Source: Bacteroidales bacterium (GTDB lineage Bacteria > Bacteroidota > Bacteroidia > Bacteroidales > F082). Taken from it: a DNA stretch of 64,000 bases. Positions 21,585 to 28,854 of this stretch are shown here, one piece after another. Position numbers and translations under genes: made by a program. The number at the start of each line of letters is the position of its first letter. Position 1 is the first letter of the stretch. Location: assembly GCA_017531225.1 (NCBI GenBank), contig JAFXLL010000012.1, positions 1 through 64,000 on the forward strand, written 5' to 3'. The notes below the pieces were generated by a model. That model saw only the letters and a program-made list of their open reading frames with translations, did no database searches and was not told where the DNA came from.

Positions 21585-21881
21585 ATGTCACAAACAACCA
21601 TGTCTATTCGGGTCGATAGCGACTTGAAACGAAGATTTGATTTCCTTTGCGATGAGTTCGGATTAAGCAACACTGCCGCTTTGATGCTTTTTATCAAAAC
21701 CGTTGTGCGCGAATGTAGGATTCCGTTTGAAATTAAGACGGATACCATTGAGGAGAGTAGGAGAAAGGCGCTTCTCGCTTTCGAACAAATGAGAAAAGAT
21801 GTTGCGGAAGCTGGGGTTCAAGACATGTCTCTTGATGAAATCAATGAATTGATAAGAGAGGTTCGCTATGGAAAGAAATGA
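21585..21881 (+). CDS. RelB/DinJ-family antitoxin
   Basis: 98 residues. The N-terminal ribbon-helix-helix segment (TTMSIRVDSDLKRRFDFLC) and the following NTAALMLFIKTVVRE are typical of RelB/DinJ antitoxins. The C-terminal half is charged, as expected for the toxin-neutralising tail (DEINELIREVRYGKK). It overlaps the downstream PIN-domain toxin gene by 14 bases. It should bind its own operator at 21544-21562. A paralogue lies at 24870. Confidence 0.85.
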   Translation: MSQTTMSIRVDSDLKRRFDFLCDEFGLSNTAALMLFIKTVVRECRIPFEIKTDTIEESRRKALLAFEQMRKDVAEAGVQDMSLDEINELIREVRYGKK

Positions 21882-22287
21882 GATTTATGCGGTTATTGAC
21901 ACCAATGTTCTTGTTTCGGCACTTTTACCAAGTCAGAAGGTCTCTAATCCAACTATGGTTTTACGTGAGGTCTTTAAAGGAAGGATAATACTTGTTTATA
22001 ATGAAGAGATACTTGACGAATATAAGGAAGTCTTGTCTCGGGAGAAATTTCATATTCATCAAGCCCTTATAGAAACCGTTGTCAACCATATCAAGAACAC
22101 AGGATTAGAGCTTGAGAGAACCAAGTCTTGGGAAGGCGTCTTCCCCGACCCCAAGGATGTCGTATTTTACGAGGTCACTTTGAGCAAGGACGATGCCTAT
22201 TTGGTCACGGGAAACATCAAGCACTTTCCGAAAAAGCCTTTCGTGGTTACGCCTGCTGAAATGGTGGCCATATTAGGGTTGAAATGA
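21868..22287 (+). CDS. PIN-domain toxin (COG1569-type)
   Basis: 139 residues of the putative toxin PIN family, predicted to be a metal-dependent ribonuclease. The first catalytic Asp is Asp11 in VIDTNVLVSALL; further acidic residues are in the DPKDVVFYE and KDDAYLVTGN segments, and the chain ends in the family pattern VVTPAEMVAIL. The start overlaps the antitoxin. The gene ends 4 bases before sigma-54 enhancer site B. The second module at 24870-25586 has the same organisation and position. Confidence 0.85.
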   Translation: MERNEIYAVIDTNVLVSALLPSQKVSNPTMVLREVFKGRIILVYNEEILDEYKEVLSREKFHIHQALIETVVNHIKNTGLELERTKSWEGVFPDPKDVVFYEVTLSKDDAYLVTGNIKHFPKKPFVVTPAEMVAILGLK

Positions 22288-22291
22288 TACA

Positions 22292-22398
22292 GTGTAAAGA
22301 ATCTTTACACCCACTGTAAAGATTCTTTACACTTTCTCAAAAGTTAGAATTGTATTTTGTTGATTTTCATTTAGTTGTTAGTTTGGCATAATGGATGA
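22292..22398 (+). promoter_or_regulatory. Sigma-54 promoter with twin-palindrome enhancer, site B
   Basis: Palindrome 1 GTGTAAAGAATCTTTACAC (22292-22310) is perfect; palindrome 2 CTGTAAAGATTCTTTACAC (22314-22332) differs only at the outermost base pair. Centres are 22 bp apart. The -24 GG is at 22385-22386 (TTTGGCAT) and the -12 G at 22397 (ATGA), 10 bases later. Predicted start near 22410, ATG at 22432. Confidence 0.8.
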
Positions 22399-22431
22399 TG
22401 GCATTTCACCGTTATATCAAGCAAATCACCT

Positions 22432-24798
22432 ATGAAAAGATTTTCAGATACTCTAATAAAAATCCTCTCCCTTGGAATAGGTCTCGCCATCGGCATCGTG
22501 CTGATTGGTAAGGTGTGCTTCGAGCTGTCCTACGACAGTTTTTACAAAGATGTTGACCGCATCTATCGAATCACCGAAAACATCATCCATCAGAAAGGCG
22601 ACGACCCAAGTGATTATTCAAGGACTTCGGGAGCTATTGCGCCAGGCTTCAAGGCGGAGATTCCCGGCGTGGAGGCAGCGACGCGCTATACCGATGTGTC
22701 AAACAATCACTTTTATGATGAAAGCGACAACCTCATCACGGGTGTATGCCTCGGCGTGGATACTTGTTTCTTCGACTTTTTCGACAGAGCTATTCTGGTT
22801 GGCGACCCGATGCAGGCCTTGCAACGATGGAATGGAGAAGTCGCTGTCAGCCGCAGTTTTGCAGAGAAGTTAGGCGGCGTAAATGAAGCCGTCGGCAAGC
22901 AAATCTACATTGAGGAAGACCCGAATACCAAACTGACCGTAGTGGGCGTGTTCGAGGACTTTCCAAAGAATGGATCGGTGCGATGCGACATCGTGTTGAG
23001 TATTGGCTTTTGTGGGGAGAGGAGTAACAACAACTGGTTGGGCAACGACCGCTATTACAGTTATGTCAGGCTCATGCCCAATGTAAAACCCGTTGAGTTG
23101 AAAGACGCCATCCGAAAGATGCAGGAGGCGCACCAGCCCTTGGAGGAGTTGGAACAGAACGGCTCTTCGATATGGTACACACTGAAACCTCTTGTCACCT
23201 TGCACCGTCAGGAGAAGAGCGTCAGGAATTTTGTGATGATATTGTCGGTCATAGCTATTCTGGTGATGCTGGTCTCGGTGTTGAACTACCTGCTGATAAC
23301 CGTCTCGGACGTGGTGCGCCGATCGAAGGAAATGGGTGTCAGGAAATGTTACGGTGCCAGTGCAGGCAGCATCTATGGGATGCTCTTCAAGGAAACAGCC
23401 TTGAACCTGCTGGCTGCATTGGCTGTGGCTGCTTTGCTGATATGGGCGTTCAACGGGGTCGTTGAGTCGCTGCTGGGTGTGCCCGTTCAGAACCTCATGG
23501 TGCCTCAAACCCGATGGACACTCATCGCCATTCTCGCTTTCATCTTCCTGGTTGGTGCTCTTATCCCCGCCATGATGTTCGTCAGGATTCCGGTTGCATC
23601 GGCCTTCGGTGGTTACAATGAGAGCAAACGCCGTTGGAAACTCTCCTTGTTGATGGTGCAGATTGGCATCAACGCCATCCTGCTGCCTATGGTCATCGTG
23701 GCCGACCGACAATACAATACTGCGCTGGGCGCCGATTTGGGCTATGAATACGACCAGTTGCTGTATTCGTCACTGGAAGGTGCAGGCAAGGACAATCTGG
23801 CGTTTATTACCGAGAAACTGAGGTCGATTCCCGGGGTGGAAGATGCCGAATTGGCTTATTGTCCTCCTTTGGAAAGATCATCGGGTAACAACATCTCTTT
23901 GCCTGACAACCCATCGAAAGAATTGTTCAATGTGTGCGACCAATACGGTGCGACGGAGGGCTTCTTCGACCTGATGGGCTTCCGTTTGCTGGAAGGCCGG
24001 ATACCATCGAAGCCGAATGATGTGGCCGTGAGCAGTAGTTTCGTGAAGGAGATGAACCGCTTTGAAGATTGGAGCGACGGCGCTGTGGGCAAGGACATCT
24101 TGATTTCGGAACACAGCGACAGCGATGTTGATGTATATACCATTTGTGGCGTTTATGAGGACTATGTTATCGGTTCGGCAATCGGCAAGGACAGTAGGCC
24201 CAGCATCCGTTTCTGCTGGAACAAAGATTGGTTTGATGGTCCTTTCGATTATGCTCAAATCATGGATAAACTGGTGGTGAAGGTGCGTGAAGTGAATCCC
24301 GAGATGATAGAAAAGGTGAAGTCGGTTATCGAGGAGTGTCTGCCCGACCGGAAAAACATAGAGGTGACGCCATATACCGAATTGGTCAAGGAAGAATATT
24401 CCTACACTTACCAGATGCGCCGTGCTTTCACGATGGGAGCCTTGTTTGCTATGGCCATCGCCTTGGTCGGTCTGATTGGCTTTGTCCGCGACGAGTCCAA
24501 CCGCCGCAGCAAGGAAGTCGCCATCCGCAAGGTGAACGGTGCGGTGACGGGTGAAATCATCCGTATGTTCGTGGTGGATGTGCTGAAATTGGCGGTGATT
24601 GCCGCCATAATCGGTGTGGCCATCGCCTATTTCATCTCCGACAAATGGCTGGAACTGTTTGCCATGCGCATCAGTCTCTCGCCTACCTATTTCATCATTG
24701 GAGCCGTTGCGGTGCTCCTCGTGGTGACGGTCGTGGTGGTGTTGAGCAGCAACCGCGTGGCAAGGATGAACCCAGTGAGGGCGTTGAAAAAAGAATAA
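22432..24798 (+). CDS. Duplicated FtsX/MacB-type ABC permease (subtype 2)
   Basis: 788 residues with the same double MacB-core/FtsX layout as the other permeases but a different N-terminus (KRFSDTLIKILSLGIGLAIG) shared almost exactly with the gene at 61816. The first cytoplasmic coupling region reads RRSKEMGVRKCYGASAGSI and the second RRSKEVAIRKVNGAVTGEI; the chain ends NPVRALKKE. It stands alone behind sigma-54 site B, with no ATPase or adaptor gene, so it must borrow the ATPase at 18475 or one encoded elsewhere. Confidence 0.88.
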   Translation: MKRFSDTLIKILSLGIGLAIGIVLIGKVCFELSYDSFYKDVDRIYRITENIIHQKGDDPSDYSRTSGAIAPGFKAEIPGVEAATRYTDVSNNHFYDESDNLITGVCLGVDTCFFDFFDRAILVGDPMQALQRWNGEVAVSRSFAEKLGGVNEAVGKQIYIEEDPNTKLTVVGVFEDFPKNGSVRCDIVLSIGFCGERSNNNWLGNDRYYSYVRLMPNVKPVELKDAIRKMQEAHQPLEELEQNGSSIWYTLKPLVTLHRQEKSVRNFVMILSVIAILVMLVSVLNYLLITVSDVVRRSKEMGVRKCYGASAGSIYGMLFKETALNLLAALAVAALLIWAFNGVVESLLGVPVQNLMVPQTRWTLIAILAFIFLVGALIPAMMFVRIPVASAFGGYNESKRRWKLSLLMVQIGINAILLPMVIVADRQYNTALGADLGYEYDQLLYSSLEGAGKDNLAFITEKLRSIPGVEDAELAYCPPLERSSGNNISLPDNPSKELFNVCDQYGATEGFFDLMGFRLLEGRIPSKPNDVAVSSSFVKEMNRFEDWSDGAVGKDILISEHSDSDVDVYTICGVYEDYVIGSAIGKDSRPSIRFCWNKDWFDGPFDYAQIMDKLVVKVREVNPEMIEKVKSVIEECLPDRKNIEVTPYTELVKEEYSYTYQMRRAFTMGALFAMAIALVGLIGFVRDESNRRSKEVAIRKVNGAVTGEIIRMFVVDVLKLAVIAAIIGVAIAYFISDKWLELFAMRISLSPTYFIIGAVAVLLVVTVVVVLSSNRVARMNPVRALKKE

Positions 24799-24842
24799 TG
24801 ATAAAAATTGATATTTTGCTTGCGAAATAAATATATTTGATG

Positions 24843-24851
24843 TATTTTTGC
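24843..24851 (+). promoter_or_regulatory. -7 promoter element of the second RelB-PIN module
   Basis: TATTTTTGC fits TAnnTTTG and lies 18 bases before the ATG at 24870. It also rules out the longer frame that begins upstream of it. Confidence 0.6.
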
Positions 24852-24869
24852 AGTCAAAATGCCATCATT

Positions 24870-25163
24870 ATGTCACAGTCAGCTTACACTATCCGTTTGG
24901 ATTCAGATTTGAAAGAGCGTTTCGATACACTTTGCGAGGGTTTTGGAATGAGTGCCTCAACCGCGTTTAATATCTTTGTTCGTGCCGTAGTTCGGAAAAG
25001 ACGCATTCCGTTTGAGATTGAGATGTCGGATAACGATGAGAGCTTTGAACGAGGTCGCCGTGCATTTCTGGAAATACGGCGCAAGGCAGAGGAAGGCCGC
25101 TATCCCGATCTGACGCTGGAGGAAATCAATGAAGAAATCCGATTGGCAAGGGAAGGGAAGTAG
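24870..25163 (+). CDS. RelB/DinJ-family antitoxin
   Basis: 97 residues from ATG 24870, chosen because the -7 box lies between it and the more upstream in-frame ATG. The N-terminal SAYTIRLDSDLKERFDTLC forms the ribbon-helix-helix strand and helix, followed by SASTAFNIFVRAVVRKRRIP. The C-terminus (LTLEEINEEIRLAREGK) parallels that of the antitoxin at 21585, so the two are paralogues. The partner PIN gene begins 3 bases after the stop. Confidence 0.85.
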   Translation: MSQSAYTIRLDSDLKERFDTLCEGFGMSASTAFNIFVRAVVRKRRIPFEIEMSDNDESFERGRRAFLEIRRKAEEGRYPDLTLEEINEEIRLAREGK

Positions 25164-25166
25164 GCT

Positions 25167-25586
25167 GTGAAAAATCATTTTGTTGTTATTGACACCAATG
25201 TCCTGGTTTCAGGACTTTTGGGCAGGAATTCTTCGTCGCCAACGGTTGGGATTTTGAATCATCTACTAACAAGTAAGGAGGTGATAACACCGCTATATTG
25301 TGAAGAGATCTTTCAAGAATATGAAAACGTGTTACATCGAGAAAAGTTTAATTTTGATCAAGACGAAGTTGAGGAAGTCTTGAAGAGGATCAAGGATATC
25401 GGGATTTCATCCCCGCGGATTCTATCGAAGATTTCTTTACCCGATCTCAAGGACGTTGTCTTTTATGAAGTCGCATTGTCAAAGGAAGAATCCTTTTTGG
25501 TCACTGGCAACATCAAGTATTTCCCAGAGGTGGATTTTGTGGTCACTCCGGCAGAAATGATGTCGATCATCGAAAAAGACATGTAA
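25167..25586 (+). CDS. PIN-domain toxin (COG1569-type)
   Basis: 139 residues starting at GTG 25167. The PIN motif VIDTNVLVSGLL carries the first catalytic Asp (residue 8), and the later LPDLKDVVFYE and LVTGNIKYFP segments match the PIN toxin at 21868. Same length, same partner type and same location directly before a sigma-54 enhancer suggest that module and permease were duplicated as a block. The TAA stop (25584-25586) lies inside palindrome 1 of enhancer site C. Confidence 0.84.
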   Translation: MKNHFVVIDTNVLVSGLLGRNSSSPTVGILNHLLTSKEVITPLYCEEIFQEYENVLHREKFNFDQDEVEEVLKRIKDIGISSPRILSKISLPDLKDVVFYEVALSKEESFLVTGNIKYFPEVDFVVTPAEMMSIIEKDM

Positions 25587-25687
25587 AGTTTCTTTACACC
25601 CGTTGTAAAGATTCTTTACACTTTTCTAAAATTCAAAAACATATTCTATTGATTCTTACTGAGTTGTAAGTTTGGCACAGAGCGTGT
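25581..25687 (+). promoter_or_regulatory. Sigma-54 promoter with twin-palindrome enhancer, site C
   Basis: Palindrome 1 ATGTAAAGTTTCTTTACAC (25581-25599) and palindrome 2 TTGTAAAGATTCTTTACAC (25603-25621), centres 22 bp apart. The first supplies the stop codon of the PIN toxin gene. The -24 GG is at 25674-25675 (TTTGGCAC) and the -12 G at 25686 (GTGT). Predicted start near 25699, ATG at 25719. Confidence 0.8.
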
Positions 25688-25718
25688 TATTCCTGCGCTT
25701 GTCTAAAACCAACAGGAT

Positions 25719-26489
25719 ATGAAAGACTTCAAGATTTACACTTTGCTTGCAGCCCTGATATTGTTGATGGGCGGGTGGAAAACGCAAGCGCAAACGGTCA
25801 AGGGGAATGGCAACATCGTCACACACGACTTCGAGGTGGCGGCGTTCAACGAAATCAAAACGATATTTCCTGCCATGATAAACTACACGGTGGCGGACGA
25901 CTATTCCTGCCGCGTGACGCTTGACGAGAACCTATTCGAATATCTCAACATCCATACCGATGGTGATGAATTAATTCTTGGATATGTTCCCGAAAAGGTT
26001 CAACATACCAACTTGACGCATACGGAATTCATCATTGAGCTCAGTGCGCCAAAGATAGAGGAAATCAGCATTGCCGGGAGCACCGACTTCTGTTTCGTTA
26101 CCCCGTTTGAAACCCAAAAACTGAAGATCCAAACAGCGGGTTCGGGCAACGTGGTTTTCAAGGAAACTGTTAACATCCATGATTTTGAAATGCAAATTGC
26201 CGGCTCGGGAAAAATGATTTGCAAAAAGCTCCTTGCTGACTGTATAAAGTTGAATGTCGCTGGCTCCGGTGACATGATTGTTGAAGACGGAACGGTGAAA
26301 AGCGCGAATATTTCCATTGCCGGCTCGGGTACGATAGAAACCCGCTGCCAACTGGAGTCGATGGATTACAGCATCGCCGGGTCGGGGAGGATCAGATACC
26401 TTGGCAATGTTAAAGTCCAAGGCAAGAACATAGGCGGCAGAATCAGTCGGATTGACTCGGAAAACGCGAACGGCAAAACCAAGAAATAA
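25719..26489 (+). CDS. Secreted DUF2807 (GIN-domain) beta-helix protein
   Basis: 256 residues with a signal peptide (about 1-25). The mature part matches the head-GIN domain DUF2807: an initial VKGNGNIVTHDFEVAAFNEI segment followed by repeated right-handed beta-helix turns each marked by the tripeptide GSG (AGSGNV, AGSGKM, AGSGDM, AGSGTI, AGSGRI). It is the first gene of a sigma-54 unit that continues into two permeases, 9 and 25 bases apart. It may be a periplasmic accessory or a cargo of these transporters; neither is shown by the sequence. Confidence 0.85.
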   Translation: MKDFKIYTLLAALILLMGGWKTQAQTVKGNGNIVTHDFEVAAFNEIKTIFPAMINYTVADDYSCRVTLDENLFEYLNIHTDGDELILGYVPEKVQHTNLTHTEFIIELSAPKIEEISIAGSTDFCFVTPFETQKLKIQTAGSGNVVFKETVNIHDFEMQIAGSGKMICKKLLADCIKLNVAGSGDMIVEDGTVKSANISIAGSGTIETRCQLESMDYSIAGSGRIRYLGNVKVQGKNIGGRISRIDSENANGKTKK

Positions 26490-26498
26490 AATAATGCC

Positions 26499-28829
26499 AT
26501 GAAGTCATTTTTGAATTTCCTCAAACGAAACAAGCTCTACGCCCTCATCAATCTTTTGGGCTTGACCATCTCGATGGCATTCGTGCTGCTTTTGGCGGTG
26601 TATGTGCAGAAACAACTCTCCACCGATGCCTTCCAAGAGAACGCTGACAGAATTTTTGTCATCACCAACGAGGAAAGCCTCAATATGGGCTATTGGTTAG
26701 ACAAGCACTTGCGCAACCAATTCCCCGAAATTGAGAAATCGTGCGCGGTTTGCAACTATTCTTTCAATGAGGAGTTTAGCATTGACGGCGAGACCGTCTA
26801 TGGTAGCCTCACCTTCGCGGACTCGTGTTTCTTCGAGATGTTCAGCTACGACCTTGTGAAAGGCTCGAAGGCCGATTGGAAAATATCAGGTGACCGTTGT
26901 ATGGTGAGCGAGGCGTTTGCCAACGCGCATTTCGGCGACAAAGACCCCATCGGGCGACAAATCATACTTGAAAGAAACGATGGCTACCCCATGGTGGTGT
27001 GCGGCGTTTTCAAAGACTTCGGCAACAGCATCATCAACGCGCCCGATGTGTTGGGACATGGCAATTTGATGCCGATTATCAACCCGGCCAACAATGAGCG
27101 CATGAGCAATGGCGGCGGCGGAGGTGTCTGCTTCGTGATGACTTATCCGGGTGCGGATTTGCAGGCTCGCCACGACGACATTTTGGCTTGGTGCGAGGAA
27201 AACTTCTGGGTTTATAAGCAAAAGTATGACGAGGTGCGCATCATCCCGCTGCGTGAGGTGTATTTCCTTAAAGAAGGAGCACAGGATCATACAGCCACTG
27301 TGAGTTTGGGCAACCGCTTTTTTGTGAACCTATTATTGGCCATGTGCCTGATGCTTTTGTTGTTCGCCATACTCAACTATTTGAATCTTTCCACTGCACT
27401 CATCGGTTTTCGCGCCAAGGAAATGGCCACGCGGAGGCTCGTTGGGGCAACAAAGGCAGGCATTTTCTTGAAAATGATAGGCGAAAGCACTGCGCTTTGT
27501 GCTTTGGCGATGGGCTTGGCGGTTCTTTTGGCTGAAGCTCTTGCGCCTGCCGCTTCTGAGCTATTGCACTACGATATCTCGGTTTTCGGAGCGGTCAATA
27601 CGGTCAATGTGTTGATTGTCATTGGATTCGTGCTTCTTTTGGGTTTCCTTGCCGGGCTTGTTCCCGCTTTGATGATTCAAAAAGTGCAGCCCATCGAGAT
27701 TGTGCGCGGGTCGTTGCGGGTGAAGACCAAGACGGTTTATGGTCCTGTCATCATCGTGGTGCAGAATGCCGTGACTGTGGTGATGCTTGTTTCGGCTTTG
27801 ACACTTTACTTGCAAACGCGGCACCTGATAACCGCCGATTTGGGCTACAATACGAAAGACATTTTGGTCATAGACAATGTGTACGGCAAGACGGGCGAAA
27901 TCAAGGCCTTGTTGGATGCTTATCGCGCCGAGCCGTTTGTGGAGGACGTGGGGCAAGGTGACGGTACGCCGTTGTTGGGCACCAACAATTGGACGATGGA
28001 GGTGGAAAACGGCAATTGGGTCTCGTTCCAGCAAATACAAGGCGACCAGCATTATTTCGACATCTTGGGCCTTCGCGCTAAACAGGACAACCATATCCCT
28101 GGGTCTTATTGGCTCAATGAATATGCTTTCGGCCAAATTGGTATAGACGAGACGGTGACGGAATTTAGACATAAAGACGGAAAAACCTATGAAATAGGTG
28201 GCATATACTACGATTTCAAGATTTGGCCTTTGGAAATACAGCAGTCGGCGGCCTTGATTAACAATCGAGGTGAGAATCCCGATGACGATTTTCCATGGAA
28301 ATTGTTGGTGAAGACCACCGGTGACCACAAGGCGGCTCTCGACCGTTTGGAACAAGTGACGAAAGAGCTGTTTCCCGACAAGCGTTTTGAAGCGCTTTAC
28401 CTTGAGGACATGATTGAAGCCTTTTTTGCTGGCGAGAGCAGGATGCTCCGCATCGTCCTGATTTTCACCTTGCTTTCGATGCTCGTTTCTGCGTTGGGCT
28501 TGTTTGCAATGAGTTCCTACTACATGCAGCAGGAGCGTCGTGCTGTGGCGGTGAAGAAAGTTTTTGGCGCCGACTATGGCGGCGTGTTGCGCGAGTTGGT
28601 GCTGAACTTCATGAAGATGGTGGCTGTGGCTGCACTGATTGGCATTCCCGTGGCCTGGTTCATTATGCACCGTTGGCTTGAGGAATACACGCACCGCATC
28701 AGCCTCTCGTGGTGGATTTTCGTCTTGGCGGGCCTGGTGGCGGTCATCCTGGCCTTTGTCTCGGTGATTTGGCAGAGCGTCCGCACGGCAAGGGAGAATC
28801 CAGCGGTGGTGTTGAAAAAGAATAATTAA
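26499..28829 (+). CDS. Duplicated FtsX/MacB-type ABC permease (subtype 1)
   Basis: 776 residues. The N-terminal KSFLNFLKRNKLYALINLLG helix belongs to subtype 1, and the first coupling segment is FRAKEMATRRLVGATKAGI. A large extracytoplasmic domain lies between the first helix and a helix cluster at about 280-400; a second unit follows with its helix cluster after about residue 650, ending NPAVVLKKN. It is the middle gene of the DUF2807-permease-permease unit driven by site C. No ATPase gene accompanies it. Confidence 0.88.
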   Translation: MKSFLNFLKRNKLYALINLLGLTISMAFVLLLAVYVQKQLSTDAFQENADRIFVITNEESLNMGYWLDKHLRNQFPEIEKSCAVCNYSFNEEFSIDGETVYGSLTFADSCFFEMFSYDLVKGSKADWKISGDRCMVSEAFANAHFGDKDPIGRQIILERNDGYPMVVCGVFKDFGNSIINAPDVLGHGNLMPIINPANNERMSNGGGGGVCFVMTYPGADLQARHDDILAWCEENFWVYKQKYDEVRIIPLREVYFLKEGAQDHTATVSLGNRFFVNLLLAMCLMLLLFAILNYLNLSTALIGFRAKEMATRRLVGATKAGIFLKMIGESTALCALAMGLAVLLAEALAPAASELLHYDISVFGAVNTVNVLIVIGFVLLLGFLAGLVPALMIQKVQPIEIVRGSLRVKTKTVYGPVIIVVQNAVTVVMLVSALTLYLQTRHLITADLGYNTKDILVIDNVYGKTGEIKALLDAYRAEPFVEDVGQGDGTPLLGTNNWTMEVENGNWVSFQQIQGDQHYFDILGLRAKQDNHIPGSYWLNEYAFGQIGIDETVTEFRHKDGKTYEIGGIYYDFKIWPLEIQQSAALINNRGENPDDDFPWKLLVKTTGDHKAALDRLEQVTKELFPDKRFEALYLEDMIEAFFAGESRMLRIVLIFTLLSMLVSALGLFAMSSYYMQQERRAVAVKKVFGADYGGVLRELVLNFMKMVAVAALIGIPVAWFIMHRWLEEYTHRISLSWWIFVLAGLVAVILAFVSVIWQSVRTARENPAVVLKKNN

Positions 28830-28854
28830 TACATCAAAATATAAAAGTTCTATC

